DNA of 64,000 bases from Pectobacterium actinidiae (GCF_000803315.1 NZ_JRMH01000002.1:186001-250000), one strand, 5' to 3'; shown: positions 37,130-48,291, numbered from the stretch's first letter. The notes: generated from the sequence alone by a model not told the origin. Made by a program: numbers and translations.

Positions 37130-37753
37130 TTAGCGAGAGAAAATCAGGTGCAGGCCAAAACCGGTAAACAACACACCCGCCACGCCATCCACCCATTTCG
37201 CCAGACGCTGATAGCCACGACGCATGGCCGGTAGGGCGAAAACCATCGCGACCAGACTGAACCAAATCAGCGTTTCAATCGAGATCAACGCGAACAACCC
37301 CCAACGCGCACCACTGCCGACACTGTCGCCGACAAACAGCGAGAACACGCTGCCGAAATAGATCACCGCCTTCGGATTAGCCAGATTCGTCAATAACCCA
37401 CGCATGAAAGTTTTACCGCGCTGAGGCAGTACCACCGCCGTTTCCTGCGTGGTTTCCAACTGTGCTTTATTTCGCGCGGAACACAGCATCTGCCAGCCCA
37501 TCCAGCACAGGTACAGACCGCCGCCGACGGTCACTGCCGTATGCAGCCAGGCCATTTTTTGCAACAGCAGGTGCAGCCCCAGCAACGCGATAGCCGCCCA
37601 AACCATAACGCCCAGAGAAATACCTAGCACGCCCATCATCGCTTCACGGCGGGAACGGCTGGCTGCCGTTTGTGAAACGAAAAAGAAATCCGGCCCCGGG
37701 CTCATCAGCGCAATGAAATGCACCAGCGCCACCGTCATAAATAGCATCAGCAT
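37130..37753 (-). CDS. rhtC: Threonine exporter RhtC
   Basis: 207 residues, LysE family, six transmembrane segments (ALMSPGPDFFFVSQTAASRSRREA, LLTNLANPKAVIYFGSVFSLF). Exports threonine. Follows recQ on the same strand, as in E. coli. Confidence 0.94.
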   Translation of the reverse strand: MLMLFMTVALVHFIALMSPGPDFFFVSQTAASRSRREAMMGVLGISLGVMVWAAIALLGLHLLLQKMAWLHTAVTVGGGLYLCWMGWQMLCSARNKAQLETTQETAVVLPQRGKTFMRGLLTNLANPKAVIYFGSVFSLFVGDSVGSGARWGLFALISIETLIWFSLVAMVFALPAMRRGYQRLAKWVDGVAGVLFTGFGLHLIFSR

Positions 37754-37796
37754 GGTAGTTTTCCTGTTTTTTAAATGCAGTCAGACAAGACGAGCA

Positions 37797-39626
37797 TCAC
37801 TCGTCATCATTACTATCGACATGATCGCGAATCATGTTCATGAAAGGCGCACCGAAACGTTCGAGTTTGCGGTGTCCAACCCCGTTGATATTTAACAGCT
37901 CACCCGCGGTGATCGGCATCAGTTCGGCCATCTCCAGCAGCGTGGCATCGCTGAACACCACGTAAGGTGGAATATTGTCTTCATCTGCGATGGATTTACG
38001 TAGTTTGCGCAATTTGGCAAACAGCTTGCGGTCGTAATTTCCACCGTACGATTTTTGATTGGCGCGGGGTTTCAGGTTAATCACACGCGGCACAGCCAGC
38101 TGTAGCGGCATTTCACCCCGCAGTATCGGACGCGCAGATTCGGTAAGCTGTACAGCAGAATGCATTGTGATGTTCTGGTTCAGCAAACCCAGATGAATCA
38201 GTTGGCGCAGCACGCTGACCCAATGCTCCTGCGATTTCTCTTTACCAATACCGTAAACCGGCAGTTTGTCATGGCCGAAGTCACGGATACGCTGGTTATT
38301 TGCACCGCGCAGCACCTCGACGATATATCCCAGCCCAAAGCGCTGCCCAACCCGATAGACGCAGGAGAGCGCCTTTTGTGCTTCGACTAGCCCATCGTAG
38401 CGCTTCGGCGGATCGAGACAAATATCGCAGTTGCCGCACGACTGTTGCCGACCTTCACCGAAATAATTCAGCAGCACCAGACGACGGCAAGTCTGCGCTT
38501 CGGCAAACGCCCCCATCGCATTGAGCTTATGGCGCTCAATATCCAACTGCGGCCCAGCCGGTTTCTCTTCCAGACAGCGGCGTAGCCACGCCATATCTGC
38601 CGGATCGTAGAACAGCGCGGCTTCAGCAGCGAGGCCGTCACGCCCGGCACGCCCCGTTTCCTGATAGTAGGACTCGATGTTGCGCGGGATATCAAAATGC
38701 ACCACAAACCGCACGTTAGGCTTGTTGATGCCCATACCAAAAGCGACGGTCGCTACCACCACTTGAAGATCGTCGCGCAGGAACGCTTCCTGTACCTGTG
38801 CACGCCGTTCGTTGTCGAGACCAGCGTGATAAGCGCCTGCGCTCAGCCCACGCGCCTGCAAGCGTGCGCAAATATCTTCCACGCGGGAGCGGCTATTGCA
38901 GTAGATGATGCCGCTTTTTCCACGCTGCCCCTGCACAAACATCCAGAGCTGATCGAGCGGCTTGAACTTCTCCACCAGCGTGTAGCGAATATTCGGACGG
39001 TCAAAGCTGCTGATCTGAATCAGCGGTGACTGGAGATCCAGCAGGCGAACGATATCGTTCCGCGTGGTCTCGTCGGCGGTAGCGGTCAGCGCAATAAAAG
39101 GAAGATGGGGGAAACGCTGTTTAATCTGCCCCAGCGCCCGGTATTCAGGGCGGAAATCGTGCCCCCATTGGGAAATACAGTGCGCTTCATCCACCGCGAT
39201 CAGGGCAATCTGCCAATGGGCAAGATGATCGAGGAAGCTGTCCGTCGTCAGACGTTCCGGCGCAATATAAAGCAGCTTGATATGACCAGTACGACAACCT
39301 GCCATCACCTCAAGCTGTTGCTCACGCGTCTGCGTCGAATTAAGACAAGCGGCGGAGACGCCGTAGGCCTGAAGCTGATCAACCTGATCTTTCATCAGTG
39401 AAATCAACGGGGACACCACCAGCGTCAGCCCGTCCATCACCAGCGCAGGGATTTGATAGCACAGCGATTTGCCGCCGCCTGTCGGCATGATAACCAGACA
39501 GTCTTGCCCACTGAGCGTCGCGCTGATAATTTCCTGCTGACCCGGTCGGAATTGCTGGTAGCCGAACGTGTCCCGTAGAACCTGAACCGCCAGCGCTTCC
39601 TTATTCAATACTTCCGCCGTAGACAC
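37797..39626 (-). CDS. recQ: ATP-dependent DNA helicase RecQ
   Basis: 609 residues, same length as E. coli RecQ. Walker A MPTGGGKS with Lys53, DEAH at 146-149, the zinc-binding cysteines in [13 protein letters not shown]...[11 protein letters not shown], a winged-helix domain, and a C-terminal HRDC domain. 3'-5' helicase for recombination and fork repair. Confidence 0.96.
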   Translation of the reverse strand: MSTAEVLNKEALAVQVLRDTFGYQQFRPGQQEIISATLSGQDCLVIMPTGGGKSLCYQIPALVMDGLTLVVSPLISLMKDQVDQLQAYGVSAACLNSTQTREQQLEVMAGCRTGHIKLLYIAPERLTTDSFLDHLAHWQIALIAVDEAHCISQWGHDFRPEYRALGQIKQRFPHLPFIALTATADETTRNDIVRLLDLQSPLIQISSFDRPNIRYTLVEKFKPLDQLWMFVQGQRGKSGIIYCNSRSRVEDICARLQARGLSAGAYHAGLDNERRAQVQEAFLRDDLQVVVATVAFGMGINKPNVRFVVHFDIPRNIESYYQETGRAGRDGLAAEAALFYDPADMAWLRRCLEEKPAGPQLDIERHKLNAMGAFAEAQTCRRLVLLNYFGEGRQQSCGNCDICLDPPKRYDGLVEAQKALSCVYRVGQRFGLGYIVEVLRGANNQRIRDFGHDKLPVYGIGKEKSQEHWVSVLRQLIHLGLLNQNITMHSAVQLTESARPILRGEMPLQLAVPRVINLKPRANQKSYGGNYDRKLFAKLRKLRKSIADEDNIPPYVVFSDATLLEMAELMPITAGELLNINGVGHRKLERFGAPFMNMIRDHVDSNDDE

Positions 39627-39746
39627 GCCTTCCCCAATTCAATGAAATCAAACAGGCGCTATTTTCAGCGCCGTTGGGTAAAACTGCAATGGTTAGTTTG
39701 GTAAAACGACCATCGTTAAAAAGGTCATCGCTAACGCACACGCTCG

Positions 39747-40613
39747 TTAAAACATGTCGTTCAGCGTCACCCCAACGCCAAAACGGGTCTGACGGTGGTT
39801 GTAATCAATCAGGGATTCACCGTAGCCACTAAACACCTTGGTGTAGAAACGGACATGACGCGTCAGCGGGTAGCTCCAGCCCAGTTCCCCCCCGCCGTAG
39901 CCGCTGTTCCAGTTATAGCGACCTTCGGCGCTAAACACGCTTTCACCCCATACATAACCCACACGTAAACGATAATGACCCATGTATTTGATGATATCTG
40001 GATTGTCATCCTGGCTGTCGGAGAAACGCACCCACGGCTTCACATCGACCTGCCAGTTGCCGTTCTGCGCCATCAGGCGCATATAAGCGCGATTCCAACT
40101 GCGCGACGTCGGTTCGGAACGGCCGTTAGACTGGTGATTAAAGCCCATTTCCACATCCCGCAGCGTCCAGCCCGCGAAGGTGTAGTTGGTCGCCCAGCCC
40201 AGAAAGACCTGCGGTTCATAGTCAGTTTCACGGAACGGAGAAGACTCGCTTTTATTCGACAACTGCCACCACGAGCGCTGCGTGTAAGACGCCCCCAACA
40301 ACGAATTCCCCCCCAGAATGCCACGCCAGATCGGGAACCCCAGACTCAACTGGTAATGCACTTCGTCTTTACGTGCTTCATCACTCCAGTTATAGCTTTG
40401 TATCGCCGTTTTATTGATGTTGCTGGTATAGGTATACAGTATGTAGTTGCTTTCATAAGGATAGAGAATAAACGGGGTGTCGTGCTCTTGTAACAGGCTG
40501 GCGATAATACTGCCACGTACCGCCGGTTGATTCGGCGCAGGCGCATTGGTTGTGTCTTCAGCATGAGCCTGTGCCGTCAGTAATGACGCCAGTACGAGTA
40601 CTATTTTACGCAT
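39747..40613 (-). CDS. pldA: Outer-membrane phospholipase A1
   Basis: 288 residues with a signal peptide (MRKIVLVLASLLTAQAHA). Active-site stretch GFNHQSNGRSEPTSRSWNRAYM includes the His-Ser pair and the Asn of the OMPLA catalytic triad. Calcium-dependent beta-barrel that degrades phospholipids misplaced in the outer leaflet. Upstream of recQ as in E. coli. Confidence 0.95.
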   Translation of the reverse strand: MRKIVLVLASLLTAQAHAEDTTNAPAPNQPAVRGSIIASLLQEHDTPFILYPYESNYILYTYTSNINKTAIQSYNWSDEARKDEVHYQLSLGFPIWRGILGGNSLLGASYTQRSWWQLSNKSESSPFRETDYEPQVFLGWATNYTFAGWTLRDVEMGFNHQSNGRSEPTSRSWNRAYMRLMAQNGNWQVDVKPWVRFSDSQDDNPDIIKYMGHYRLRVGYVWGESVFSAEGRYNWNSGYGGGELGWSYPLTRHVRFYTKVFSGYGESLIDYNHRQTRFGVGVTLNDMF

Positions 40614-40866
40614 TCATTTTCTCCGACATCTTTTTATACGGCGTTCGTTTTAACCGACGCTCGTTTTAGCCAATTAGTGATGAGTATTTCCCGTATTCAG
40701 GTTCGCCATTCTACACAGTTCGGGGACATTTGAATCACCCAGCACACGTTTCCAGACGTTTTCTGGAAAGAAACAAAATCAGCGCATAAAATAAACACCT
40801 GCATAACTTAAATACATCAAATTACCTACAATTAACGAGCATTGGTTATTTGAGCGGGAAACAATT

Positions 40867-41355
40867 ATGGCTGACATCCCATCGTTTCAGGGAACCACAC
40901 TAACCAGAGATACCGTGCGCCAGCTTGTTGGCGAGATTTTCATTTACAAAATGCCGTTTAATATCGAATTAGGTCTTGAATTACAGCAGTTTGAAGCCGA
41001 CAAAGCCGTCTTGACGTTCGCTCGGCAGGATAAGCTCATCGGCAACGCAGCACAAAAGATCCTGCATGGCGGCGTGATTGCAGCCGGGTTGGACGTTGCC
41101 GCCGGATTAGTCTGCGTCGGCAACACGTTGCTGCGCCATGAGACGATCAGCGAGCAGGAATTTCATCATCGACTCGCACGCATGGGAACCATTGACATGC
41201 GGGTAGATTATCTACGTCCGGGCTATGGGGAACGCTTCACTATTACCAGCACGCTGCTGCGCGGTGGTAATAAAATCGCCGTTGCACGCGCCGAGCTGCA
41301 TAACGAACAGGGTTCACATCTCGCTAGTGCCACCGCAACCTATATTGTTGGGTAA
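40867..41355 (+). CDS. yigI: Hotdog-fold thioesterase YigI
   Basis: 162 residues of the PaaI-type hotdog thioesterase family, with the [18 protein letters not shown] helix. E. coli YigI hydrolyses medium- to long-chain acyl-CoA. Divergent from pldA, the same position as in E. coli. The 253-base gap before it holds the divergent promoters. Confidence 0.9.
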   Translation: MADIPSFQGTTLTRDTVRQLVGEIFIYKMPFNIELGLELQQFEADKAVLTFARQDKLIGNAAQKILHGGVIAAGLDVAAGLVCVGNTLLRHETISEQEFHHRLARMGTIDMRVDYLRPGYGERFTITSTLLRGGNKIAVARAELHNEQGSHLASATATYIVG

Positions 41356-41452
41356 CCTTTAGTTAGCAAAAATTGTCATCAACACTTTACGTGAAAGCGC
41401 TCACCGTTTTGAGTAGACTTAGCGTTTTCCCGCCGTCCTTATCGAGTCACCC

Positions 41453-42382
41453 ATGAACGCGCAACAAACCCGTGAGGGGATCTTTTTCGCCCTCGCCGCG
41501 TATTTTATTTGGGGAATTGCTCCCGTTTACTTCAAGCTGCTTGAGCACGTTCCACCCAATGAAATACTGACACACCGTATTATCTGGTCATTCTTCTTTA
41601 TGCTGATCTTGCTGACCATCGGCCGGAAGTGGCGTCAGGTGAGCCTTGCCTGCCGTAACGTCAAGCATCTGTTTCTGTTGGCATTAACAGCGGTGCTTAT
41701 TGGCGGGAATTGGCTGTTGTATATCTGGGCGGTCAACAACCATCACATGCTGGAAGCCAGTCTGGGGTATTTTATCAACCCGCTGGTCAACGTCATGCTA
41801 GGCATGATCTTTCTGGGCGAACGCTTTCGCCGTCTGCAATGGCTAGCCGTGCTGCTTGCCGTGACGGGCGTACTGGTTCAGCTGTGGACATTCGGATCGC
41901 TGCCGATTATCGCGCTCGGGCTGGCATTCAGTTTCGCGTTATACGGTTTACTGCGTAAGAAGATTGGCATCGACGGGCAAACCGGCATGCTAATCGAAAC
42001 GCTGTGGCTGTTGCCGATTGCGGTCATTTATCTGTTTTTTATTGCCGACACGCCAAGCAGTCATCTGACAGCCAACCCTTGGTCGCTGAATCTGCTGCTG
42101 CTCTCGGCAGGCATCGTCACCACGGTCCCGCTATTGTTCTTTACGTCGGCAGCGATGCGCCTACGCCTGTCGACGCTCGGCTTTTTCCAGTACCTCGGCC
42201 CTACCATCATGTTCATGCTGGCAGTGGTGTTCTACGGTGAAGCGTTTAGCAGCGACAAACTGGTAACGTTTGCTTTCATCTGGGGTGCGCTAGGGTTGTT
42301 CATTCTGGATGCAATTTATACACAGCGTAAGCTGCGGCGCACGCCAGCTACAGTTTCCCCGCCGCCACACGACGGGAAATAA
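41453..42382 (+). CDS. rarD: EamA-family permease RarD
   Basis: 309 residues, ten transmembrane segments; begins MNAQQTREGIFFALAAYFIWGIAPVYFKLL as in RarD proteins, with LEASLGYFINPLVNVMLGMIFLGER. Linked to chloramphenicol sensitivity; physiological substrate not established. Its last 35 bases overlap the 3' end of the gene on the other strand. Confidence 0.93.
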   Translation: MNAQQTREGIFFALAAYFIWGIAPVYFKLLEHVPPNEILTHRIIWSFFFMLILLTIGRKWRQVSLACRNVKHLFLLALTAVLIGGNWLLYIWAVNNHHMLEASLGYFINPLVNVMLGMIFLGERFRRLQWLAVLLAVTGVLVQLWTFGSLPIIALGLAFSFALYGLLRKKIGIDGQTGMLIETLWLLPIAVIYLFFIADTPSSHLTANPWSLNLLLLSAGIVTTVPLLFFTSAAMRLRLSTLGFFQYLGPTIMFMLAVVFYGEAFSSDKLVTFAFIWGALGLFILDAIYTQRKLRRTPATVSPPPHDGK

Positions 42383-43406
42383 AGCGCGATAAGATCGGGC
42401 TGAATAACAGCGTCGAAAACAGCCGCAGCGTCTGCATGGCGATGACAAATGCCATATCGACCCGACTACCTGCGGCGATAATCGCAATCGAATCCAGCCC
42501 GCCGGGGCTGGTCGCCAGAAAGGCGGTCAGCATATCCACCGGCATCATTTTCGTCACCATCCACGCCATGCCGCCACACAGCAGCATCAATCCGACTATC
42601 GAGGTCATCATGTGCGGCAGCGTGCGTATCGCCAGCAAAAAGATGGGGCGAGTGAAGCAGAGCCCGACGCTCCAGCCGATCAAGGCATAGGCCAACGCCA
42701 GCAGCCATTCCGGGGTTTGCAGTTGCAAGGTGCCGCTGGCATGCAGCATTGAACCGATAATCATCGGCCCCAGCAGCGCACCGGAGGGGATGCGCAAGCG
42801 TCTTCCCAGCCAGGCACTGCCAAACGCTACGCCGAGCGTTGCCAGAAAGCGCCAGTCCAGTGCGGGAAACCAGACCAGCATCGCACTGTTTTCCGCCGCC
42901 TCGTCGCCCAAACTCAGGCGTGCCACAAACGCGGCAGAAGCGGTCACCATCAACACGCGTAAATATTGCATGAAGGCGACCAGCCGCACGTCCGCGCCGA
43001 ATTCTCCGGCCATCGCGACCATCGCAGACGCACCGCCCGGCGATGCTCCCCAGGTACCGGTCGTGCCGGGTAGTTCACTAAATTTGACCAGCAGCCAACC
43101 AGATAGCCCGCTGGCAGCCAGCGTCGCCAGCAGAATGAACAGCACCAGCGGCCATTCGCTCATCAACGGTTTCAGGATGGAAAATGACAGGCTTTGTGCA
43201 ACCAGACAGCCCAGAACGGCATTGCTGCCCGCAAAGCAGACAGGCGGGATGCGAATCGTCGCACCGTTTAACCCCATGACGACGCCAACCATCATCGGCC
43301 CCAGCAACAGCGCGGCGGGAACGTGGTAAACCTGTAACCCAAACCCCAGAATTAATGAGACCGACAGCAGGATTCCCCATTGCATCCACGGTGACATCCC
43401 TTTCAT
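42348..43406 (-). CDS. AbrB-family membrane protein (PF05145 type)
   Basis: 352 residues from the ATG at 43404-43406, with AAGGG upstream. About ten hydrophobic segments arranged as two similar halves, each with the AALLLGPMMVG / GALLGPMIIGS loop and TSPGGLDSIAIIA or WGASPGGASAMVAMAGEFGAD. Databases often label this family AbrB or, misleadingly, ammonia monooxygenase. Function unknown. The reading frame overlaps rarD tail-to-tail by 35 bases. Confidence 0.8.
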   Translation of the reverse strand: MKGMSPWMQWGILLSVSLILGFGLQVYHVPAALLLGPMMVGVVMGLNGATIRIPPVCFAGSNAVLGCLVAQSLSFSILKPLMSEWPLVLFILLATLAASGLSGWLLVKFSELPGTTGTWGASPGGASAMVAMAGEFGADVRLVAFMQYLRVLMVTASAAFVARLSLGDEAAENSAMLVWFPALDWRFLATLGVAFGSAWLGRRLRIPSGALLGPMIIGSMLHASGTLQLQTPEWLLALAYALIGWSVGLCFTRPIFLLAIRTLPHMMTSIVGLMLLCGGMAWMVTKMMPVDMLTAFLATSPGGLDSIAIIAAGSRVDMAFVIAMQTLRLFSTLLFSPILSRFISRRVAAGKL

Positions 43407-43481
43407 GCACACGACCCTTGTTTAGGAATAAAGAGTAAGAGTAAAAATAGAAAGTAAGAACAGAAAAGCAGTCCACCATTC

Positions 43482-43608
<127 letters not shown>

Positions 43609-43696
43609 AACAGAATAGTTGGAGAATAAACAAGAATAGTAAGGTGGAAAACTATCAAGCAGGAAAGGAATTTTACATTGAAGGGAAGAAGCGCTG

Positions 43697-43727
43697 TGCG
43701 CCTGATGGTGAATCCCCGTCAGGCGCA
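43697..43727 (-). terminator. Hairpin downstream of corA
   Basis: Stem TGCGCCTGA / TCAGGCGCA with an interrupted loop, 12 bases after the corA stop on the minus strand. Probable terminator, although no T run follows. Confidence 0.55.
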
Positions 43728-43738
43728 TCGGTGAAAAC

Positions 43739-44689
43739 TTAGAGCCAGTTTTTACGTTTGAAGTAGAGGTACGGCGCCAGTCCGGCAAGGATCATCAACA
43801 CGATCGCGCCCGGATAGCCAAACGACCATCTCAGCTCCGGCATGAATTCGAAGTTCATTCCGTAGCTTGATGCCACCAGCGTCGGTGGCAGGAACACCAC
43901 GGAAACCACCGAGAAGATCTTGATAATCCGGCTCTGCTCGATGTTGATGAAGCCCATCGCCGCCTGCATCAGGAAGTTAACCTTCTGGAACAGGGATTCG
44001 TTGTGCGGCAGCAGAGACTCGATGTCGCGCAGAATTTCGCGCGCCTGCTCCAACTGGCCGGATGGCAAGCGGGCTTTACGCACCAGAAAGTTCAGCGCGC
44101 GCTGGGTATCCATCAGACACAGGCGAACCTTCCAGCCCACATCCTCCAGTTCCGCCAGCGTTGACAACGCGTCGTCGTACTCGTCTCCCTGACGCCCTTC
44201 CATGATGATGCGGCTCAGCGATTCCAAATCACTGTAGATGTTCTCGATTTCGTCCGCCAACTGCTCAATTTTAGTCTCAAAGAGATCGAGCAGCAGTTCG
44301 TAAGCATTGCCGTCTACCAGCGTTTGGTTACGGGCGCGCATGCGATAAAGGCGGAACGCAGGTAGTTCACGCTCGCGCAAGGTGTACAGGCGACCATCGC
44401 GAATAGTAAACGCCACGGTAGAGTTACCAGCGTGATCGTCAGCATCTTCAAAAAAGAAAAAGGAGTGAATATGCAGGCCGTCTTCGTCTTCAAAAAAACG
44501 CGCCGACGCTTCAATGTCTTCCAGTTCCGGGCGGGTTGCCAGGCTTTGTCCCAGTTCGTTTTGTACTTTTTCACGCTCATCGTCTTCCGGCTCGATCAAA
44601 TCGACCCAAACTGACGTGGTGAGATCATCGGAGTCATCCAGTTCCAGACGAGATAAACGGCAATTATCCAGTTTAAATGCGCTCAGCAT
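43739..44689 (-). CDS. corA: Magnesium/cobalt transporter CorA
   Basis: 316 residues from the ATG at 44687-44689, equal to E. coli CorA. Long cytoplasmic N-terminus, then two C-terminal transmembrane helices with the YGMN selectivity motif ([14 protein letters not shown]). Forms a pentameric Mg2+ channel. Its upstream region is unusually long (see 44690-45097). Confidence 0.96.
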   Translation of the reverse strand: MLSAFKLDNCRLSRLELDDSDDLTTSVWVDLIEPEDDEREKVQNELGQSLATRPELEDIEASARFFEDEDGLHIHSFFFFEDADDHAGNSTVAFTIRDGRLYTLRERELPAFRLYRMRARNQTLVDGNAYELLLDLFETKIEQLADEIENIYSDLESLSRIIMEGRQGDEYDDALSTLAELEDVGWKVRLCLMDTQRALNFLVRKARLPSGQLEQAREILRDIESLLPHNESLFQKVNFLMQAAMGFINIEQSRIIKIFSVVSVVFLPPTLVASSYGMNFEFMPELRWSFGYPGAIVLMILAGLAPYLYFKRKNWL

Positions 44690-45097
44690 GGGCCATAGCT
44701 CCCCTTTCAGTAGCAGAGATGGACAACGCGATTGAAGCACAGAAACAAAGGTGAGGTGTCACCAGCAGGTTTCAGTCCGTTCGACGGATCTGACTCGTAG
44801 CGACAAAAACAGCGTCGCTGACAACCACGAAGGCTATCAGCAGAGGAAGATAGCCTTAGAAGTTGTACCTAATGAACAGGTTAGTGAGCCAGTATCGACT
44901 GGGTGTGTCCAAGGCGTTAGTCCTCCGAGAATAATGATGCGCGCATGTTACGCCGAGATGAAAAAGACTTCAACTTTAAAACCTCGGCGGAAACACGCTG
45001 TAAAATATTGGTCAAATGAATGGGGTTTATCCAATAAATCCGGTACTAAAGCGGTAAAAAAGCAGTCCCCAAGGCAAAAAGGAACGGCGTCTGTCGA
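44690..45097. promoter_or_regulatory. corA leader/promoter region
   Basis: 408 bases with no convincing gene. It has several possible stem-loops on the minus strand, for example AAGGCTATC (44830-44838) against GATAGCCTT (44849-44857). A 9-codon frame (44917-44946) exists but has no ribosome site. In Salmonella corA has a long leader with a short leader peptide (CorL) that controls termination by Mg2+; a similar arrangement is plausible here but not shown. Confidence 0.4.
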
Positions 45098-45844
45098 TCA
45101 GGCGTTGTCCGGCAAATAGGCAATGGCACGAACAGGGAAGCCGGGTGCATCAGCGAAATTGGGGTAGCTGACGTGAATATAAGCGCCAGTAGGCGGCAGC
45201 TGATGCAGGTTATTCAGTACCTCGACCTGCCAGGCATTTTGGTTCAACACGAAGAATTCGCCGATAAGCCCGTTATTGCGACGGAAATCAGCGGCGGAAT
45301 CCGTATCCAACGTTTCGTGCCCCACCGCGCTAATGCCGCGCTCTTCAAACAGGAACGTCAGCGCCTCAAGCGACCAACCCGGCGTATGGCTGTTGCCCTG
45401 TTCGTCTCTATTGGCGAAGGCATCACTATCTGGCCAGCGCGTGCTCCAGCCGCTGGCAAACGCGACAAAGCTGCCTGACGGGATTTCCCCGTATTCGCGC
45501 TCAAACGTCAGAATGTCATCAACCGACAGGCGGTAATCGGGATCGCGCGCAACGGCGTCTTGTTTGTGGAGCACCACTAGCGGCAGCAATAGCTCTTTAT
45601 TATCAATACGATCCAGATAACGTTTGCCCGCGACAAAATGCCCCGGCGCATCAATATGCGTCCCCGTCTGCGTCGCGAATGTCACGGACTGTGCGAAAAA
45701 GCCATGCTCTTCAACGTTAAATAGCGTCTCGCGCTGCAACACACCTTCAAACGCGCTAAAAATAGGAATCGACTCCGTCACCGCATGCGTGAGATCGACC
45801 CATTTCTTCTTCTGTAACTCGGCAATAATCTGGTCTAGCGTCAT
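45098..45844 (-). CDS. Cyclase-family (kynurenine formamidase-like) metal hydrolase
   Basis: 248 residues from the ATG at 45842-45844, which lies 7 bases after AGGAG; the ATG two codons earlier is too close to that site. PF04199-type protein with the metal-binding motif TGTHIDAPGHF, plus ISAVGHETLDTDS. Family members hydrolyse N-formylkynurenine or open related cyclic amides and lactones; no signal peptide. It lies between corA and uvrD, and its substrate is unknown. Confidence 0.78.
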   Translation of the reverse strand: MTLDQIIAELQKKKWVDLTHAVTESIPIFSAFEGVLQRETLFNVEEHGFFAQSVTFATQTGTHIDAPGHFVAGKRYLDRIDNKELLLPLVVLHKQDAVARDPDYRLSVDDILTFEREYGEIPSGSFVAFASGWSTRWPDSDAFANRDEQGNSHTPGWSLEALTFLFEERGISAVGHETLDTDSAADFRRNNGLIGEFFVLNQNAWQVEVLNNLHQLPPTGAYIHVSYPNFADAPGFPVRAIAYLPDNA

Positions 45845-45972
45845 GGGCATGCTCCTTTTTTATTGTAATACCACACATCCATAGATACGCGGCAGGCCAC
45901 CTAGCATTGTCGAAAATGACGATAAAGATTAATACAGGATTTTTATAAGTTATGCCGTCGCACACATGACGA

Positions 45973-48135
45973 TTACACCGTTTCCAGCCGGGCATAGGCG
46001 GCAACCAGCCATTTAATGCCCTGCCCCTGAAACGCAACCTGAAGGCGGGCGTGATCGCCACTGCCTTCCAGATTCACGATCGTGCCTTCGCCGAACTTGG
46101 CATGGCGAACCCGCTGCCCCAATTTGTAGCCGCTGTCGTTTTGGGTTATCGGTGTGCCGAGGCGCTGATGATTCACCGGGCGGGAGACGCTGGCGCGTAG
46201 CCTCACTTCTTCCACACACTCTTCCGGCAGTTCACCGACAAATCGGGAAGGCCGGTGATAGGCTTCTTTGCCGTATAAACGGCGGGATTCCGCGTAGGTT
46301 ATCGTCAGCTTTTGCATCGCACGCGTGACGCCGACATAAGCCAAACGACGCTCTTCCTCCAAACGTCCACCTTCATCCAGCGACATCTGGCTTGGGAACA
46401 TGCCTTCTTCCATACCGACGATAAACACCTGCGGGAACTCCAGCCCTTTTGCCGAATGCAGCGTCATAAGCTGTACCGCATCCTGATTGGCATCTGCCTG
46501 ACCTTCACCCGCTTCCAGCGCAGCATGCGACAGGAAAGCCTGTAGCGGCATCAGATCCTGATCTTCTTCCTGATAGCTGAACTGGCGCGTGGCCGTCACC
46601 AATTCCTCCAGGTTTTCTACTCGTGCCTGCCCTTTCTCGCCTTTTTCCTGTTCGTACATGCTCCACAGGCCGGAATCCTTAATCGCCCGGTCGGTTTGAA
46701 TATGCAGCGGCAGCTCAGAAGTTTCATAGGCCAGCGCATCAATCAGCTCGATAAAGCGTTGCAGCGATGCCGCCGCCCGCCCAGCCAGTACTTTCTCCTG
46801 CAACAGCGCCCGCGTGGATTGCCACAGCGTCAACTGACGATCGCGTGCCGTCTGGCGCACTACGTCCAGCGTGCGATCGCCAATGCCGCGCGTCGGCGTA
46901 TTCACCACTCGCTCGAACGCCGCATCGTCGTTACGATTGGCGATAAGGCGCAGATAAGCCAGCGCATCTTTGATTTCCTGACGTTCGAAGAAGCGCATGC
47001 CGCCGTAGATGCGGTACGGCATACTCTGCTGTAACAGCGCCTCTTCCAGTACGCGCGACTGGGCGTTGCTCCGGTAAAGAATGGCGTTATCGCTCAGCGC
47101 ACCGCCATTTTCCTGCCAGGCTTTAATCCGGTTGACGACGTAACGCGCCTCATCCAATTCGTTGAATGCGCAGTAAAGCGAAATCGGCTCGCCCTCAACC
47201 CCGTCCGTCCACAGGTTCTTGCCGAGACGTCCACCGTTGTGGGCAATCAGCGCATTCGCTGCTTTCAGGATGTTGCTGGTCGAACGATAGTTCTGCTCCA
47301 GACGGATGGTTTCTGCGCCAGCGAAATCCTTCAGGAACAGCTGAATATTCTCGACCTGCGCCCCGCGCCAGCCGTAAATCGACTGATCGTCATCCCCGAC
47401 GATCATCACCTTGGCACTGTCGCCTGCCAGCATGCGGATCCAGGCGTATTGAATGCGGTTGGTGTCCTGGAATTCGTCCACCAGAATATTGGTAAAACGT
47501 TCGCGATAGTGGTTCAGCACATGCGGCTTGTTCAGCCACAGTTCGTGCGCACGCAGCAGCAGTTCGGCAAAATCCACCAGCCCGGCGCGCTCGCACGCTT
47601 CCTGATAGGCCTGATAGACGCGCTGCCACGTTTGCTCGATCGGATTGCCGTAGCTTTCAATGTGCTGCGGGCGCAGACCTTCATCTTTCTTCCCGTTGAT
47701 GAACCACATCGCCTGACGCGGTGGCCACTGTTTCTCATCCAGATTGAGCGCCCGAATCAACCGCTTCAGCAGACGCAACTGATCGTCGCTGTCCAGAATC
47801 TGGAAATCCTGTGGCAGATTGGCATCCATATGGTGCGCACGCAGCAGGCGGTGTGCCAGCCCGTGGAAAGTACCAATCCACATACCACCCTGACTGGTCC
47901 CGATCAGATGGTCGATACGGTGGCGCATCTCCGCCGCCGCTTTGTTGGTAAACGTCACCGCCATGATGGAGTAAGGCGAACAGTTTTCGACGGACAAGAG
48001 CCAGGCAATGCGATGTACCAGTACCCGAGTTTTGCCGCTGCCTGCCCCCGCCAGCACCAATAAATTGCTGCGCGGCGCGGCTACCGCGTCACGCTGTTTG
48101 TCGTTGAGGCCATCGAGCAGATCAGAAACGTCCAT
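45973..48135 (-). CDS. uvrD: DNA helicase II UvrD
   Basis: 720 residues, same length as E. coli UvrD. Walker A AGAGSGKTRVLVHRIAWL near the N-terminus, DEFQDTN, GDDDQSIYGWRGA, and motif VI region VGVTRAMQKLTITYAESRRLYG. SF1 3'-5' helicase for nucleotide-excision and mismatch repair. A LexA-type site lies upstream at 48313-48328, and a 101-bp repeat separates it from the start codon. Confidence 0.97.
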   Translation of the reverse strand: MDVSDLLDGLNDKQRDAVAAPRSNLLVLAGAGSGKTRVLVHRIAWLLSVENCSPYSIMAVTFTNKAAAEMRHRIDHLIGTSQGGMWIGTFHGLAHRLLRAHHMDANLPQDFQILDSDDQLRLLKRLIRALNLDEKQWPPRQAMWFINGKKDEGLRPQHIESYGNPIEQTWQRVYQAYQEACERAGLVDFAELLLRAHELWLNKPHVLNHYRERFTNILVDEFQDTNRIQYAWIRMLAGDSAKVMIVGDDDQSIYGWRGAQVENIQLFLKDFAGAETIRLEQNYRSTSNILKAANALIAHNGGRLGKNLWTDGVEGEPISLYCAFNELDEARYVVNRIKAWQENGGALSDNAILYRSNAQSRVLEEALLQQSMPYRIYGGMRFFERQEIKDALAYLRLIANRNDDAAFERVVNTPTRGIGDRTLDVVRQTARDRQLTLWQSTRALLQEKVLAGRAAASLQRFIELIDALAYETSELPLHIQTDRAIKDSGLWSMYEQEKGEKGQARVENLEELVTATRQFSYQEEDQDLMPLQAFLSHAALEAGEGQADANQDAVQLMTLHSAKGLEFPQVFIVGMEEGMFPSQMSLDEGGRLEEERRLAYVGVTRAMQKLTITYAESRRLYGKEAYHRPSRFVGELPEECVEEVRLRASVSRPVNHQRLGTPITQNDSGYKLGQRVRHAKFGEGTIVNLEGSGDHARLQVAFQGQGIKWLVAAYARLETV

Positions 48136-48190
48136 AGGTACGGGTTATCCGGTGACGGGAAACGCTGCACATGTAAGTAATGTCGATCGT

Positions 48191-48291
48191 TTAAGCATCG
48201 AGATACACGGGGCGACCACAGGGGTGAGGCCTCCCTGCGGGAACCTCCCCCTGTGTTTCCCCTAATAACGAGCTTAAGTGACCAGTATTAG
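48191..48291 (-). repeat. Dispersed 102-bp repeat, copy 2
   Basis: Reverse-complement copy of 23895-23996 with only scattered differences. It lies within the presumed uvrD leader, between the LexA-type site and the start codon. Short frames across it are not genes. Confidence 0.85.

Noticed and set aside
42348..42382. Possible fusion or frameshift at the rarD end
   Set aside because: The 35-base tail-to-tail overlap is between two complete convergent genes; both have normal lengths.
44917..44946. 9-codon mini-frame as a CorL-type leader peptide
   Set aside because: No ribosome site and no sequence support; kept only as a remark on the corA leader.
47239..48063. 274-codon plus-strand frame
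   Set aside because: Lies entirely antisense to uvrD, has no ribosome site and no protein-like features; a shadow of the GC-rich codon pattern.
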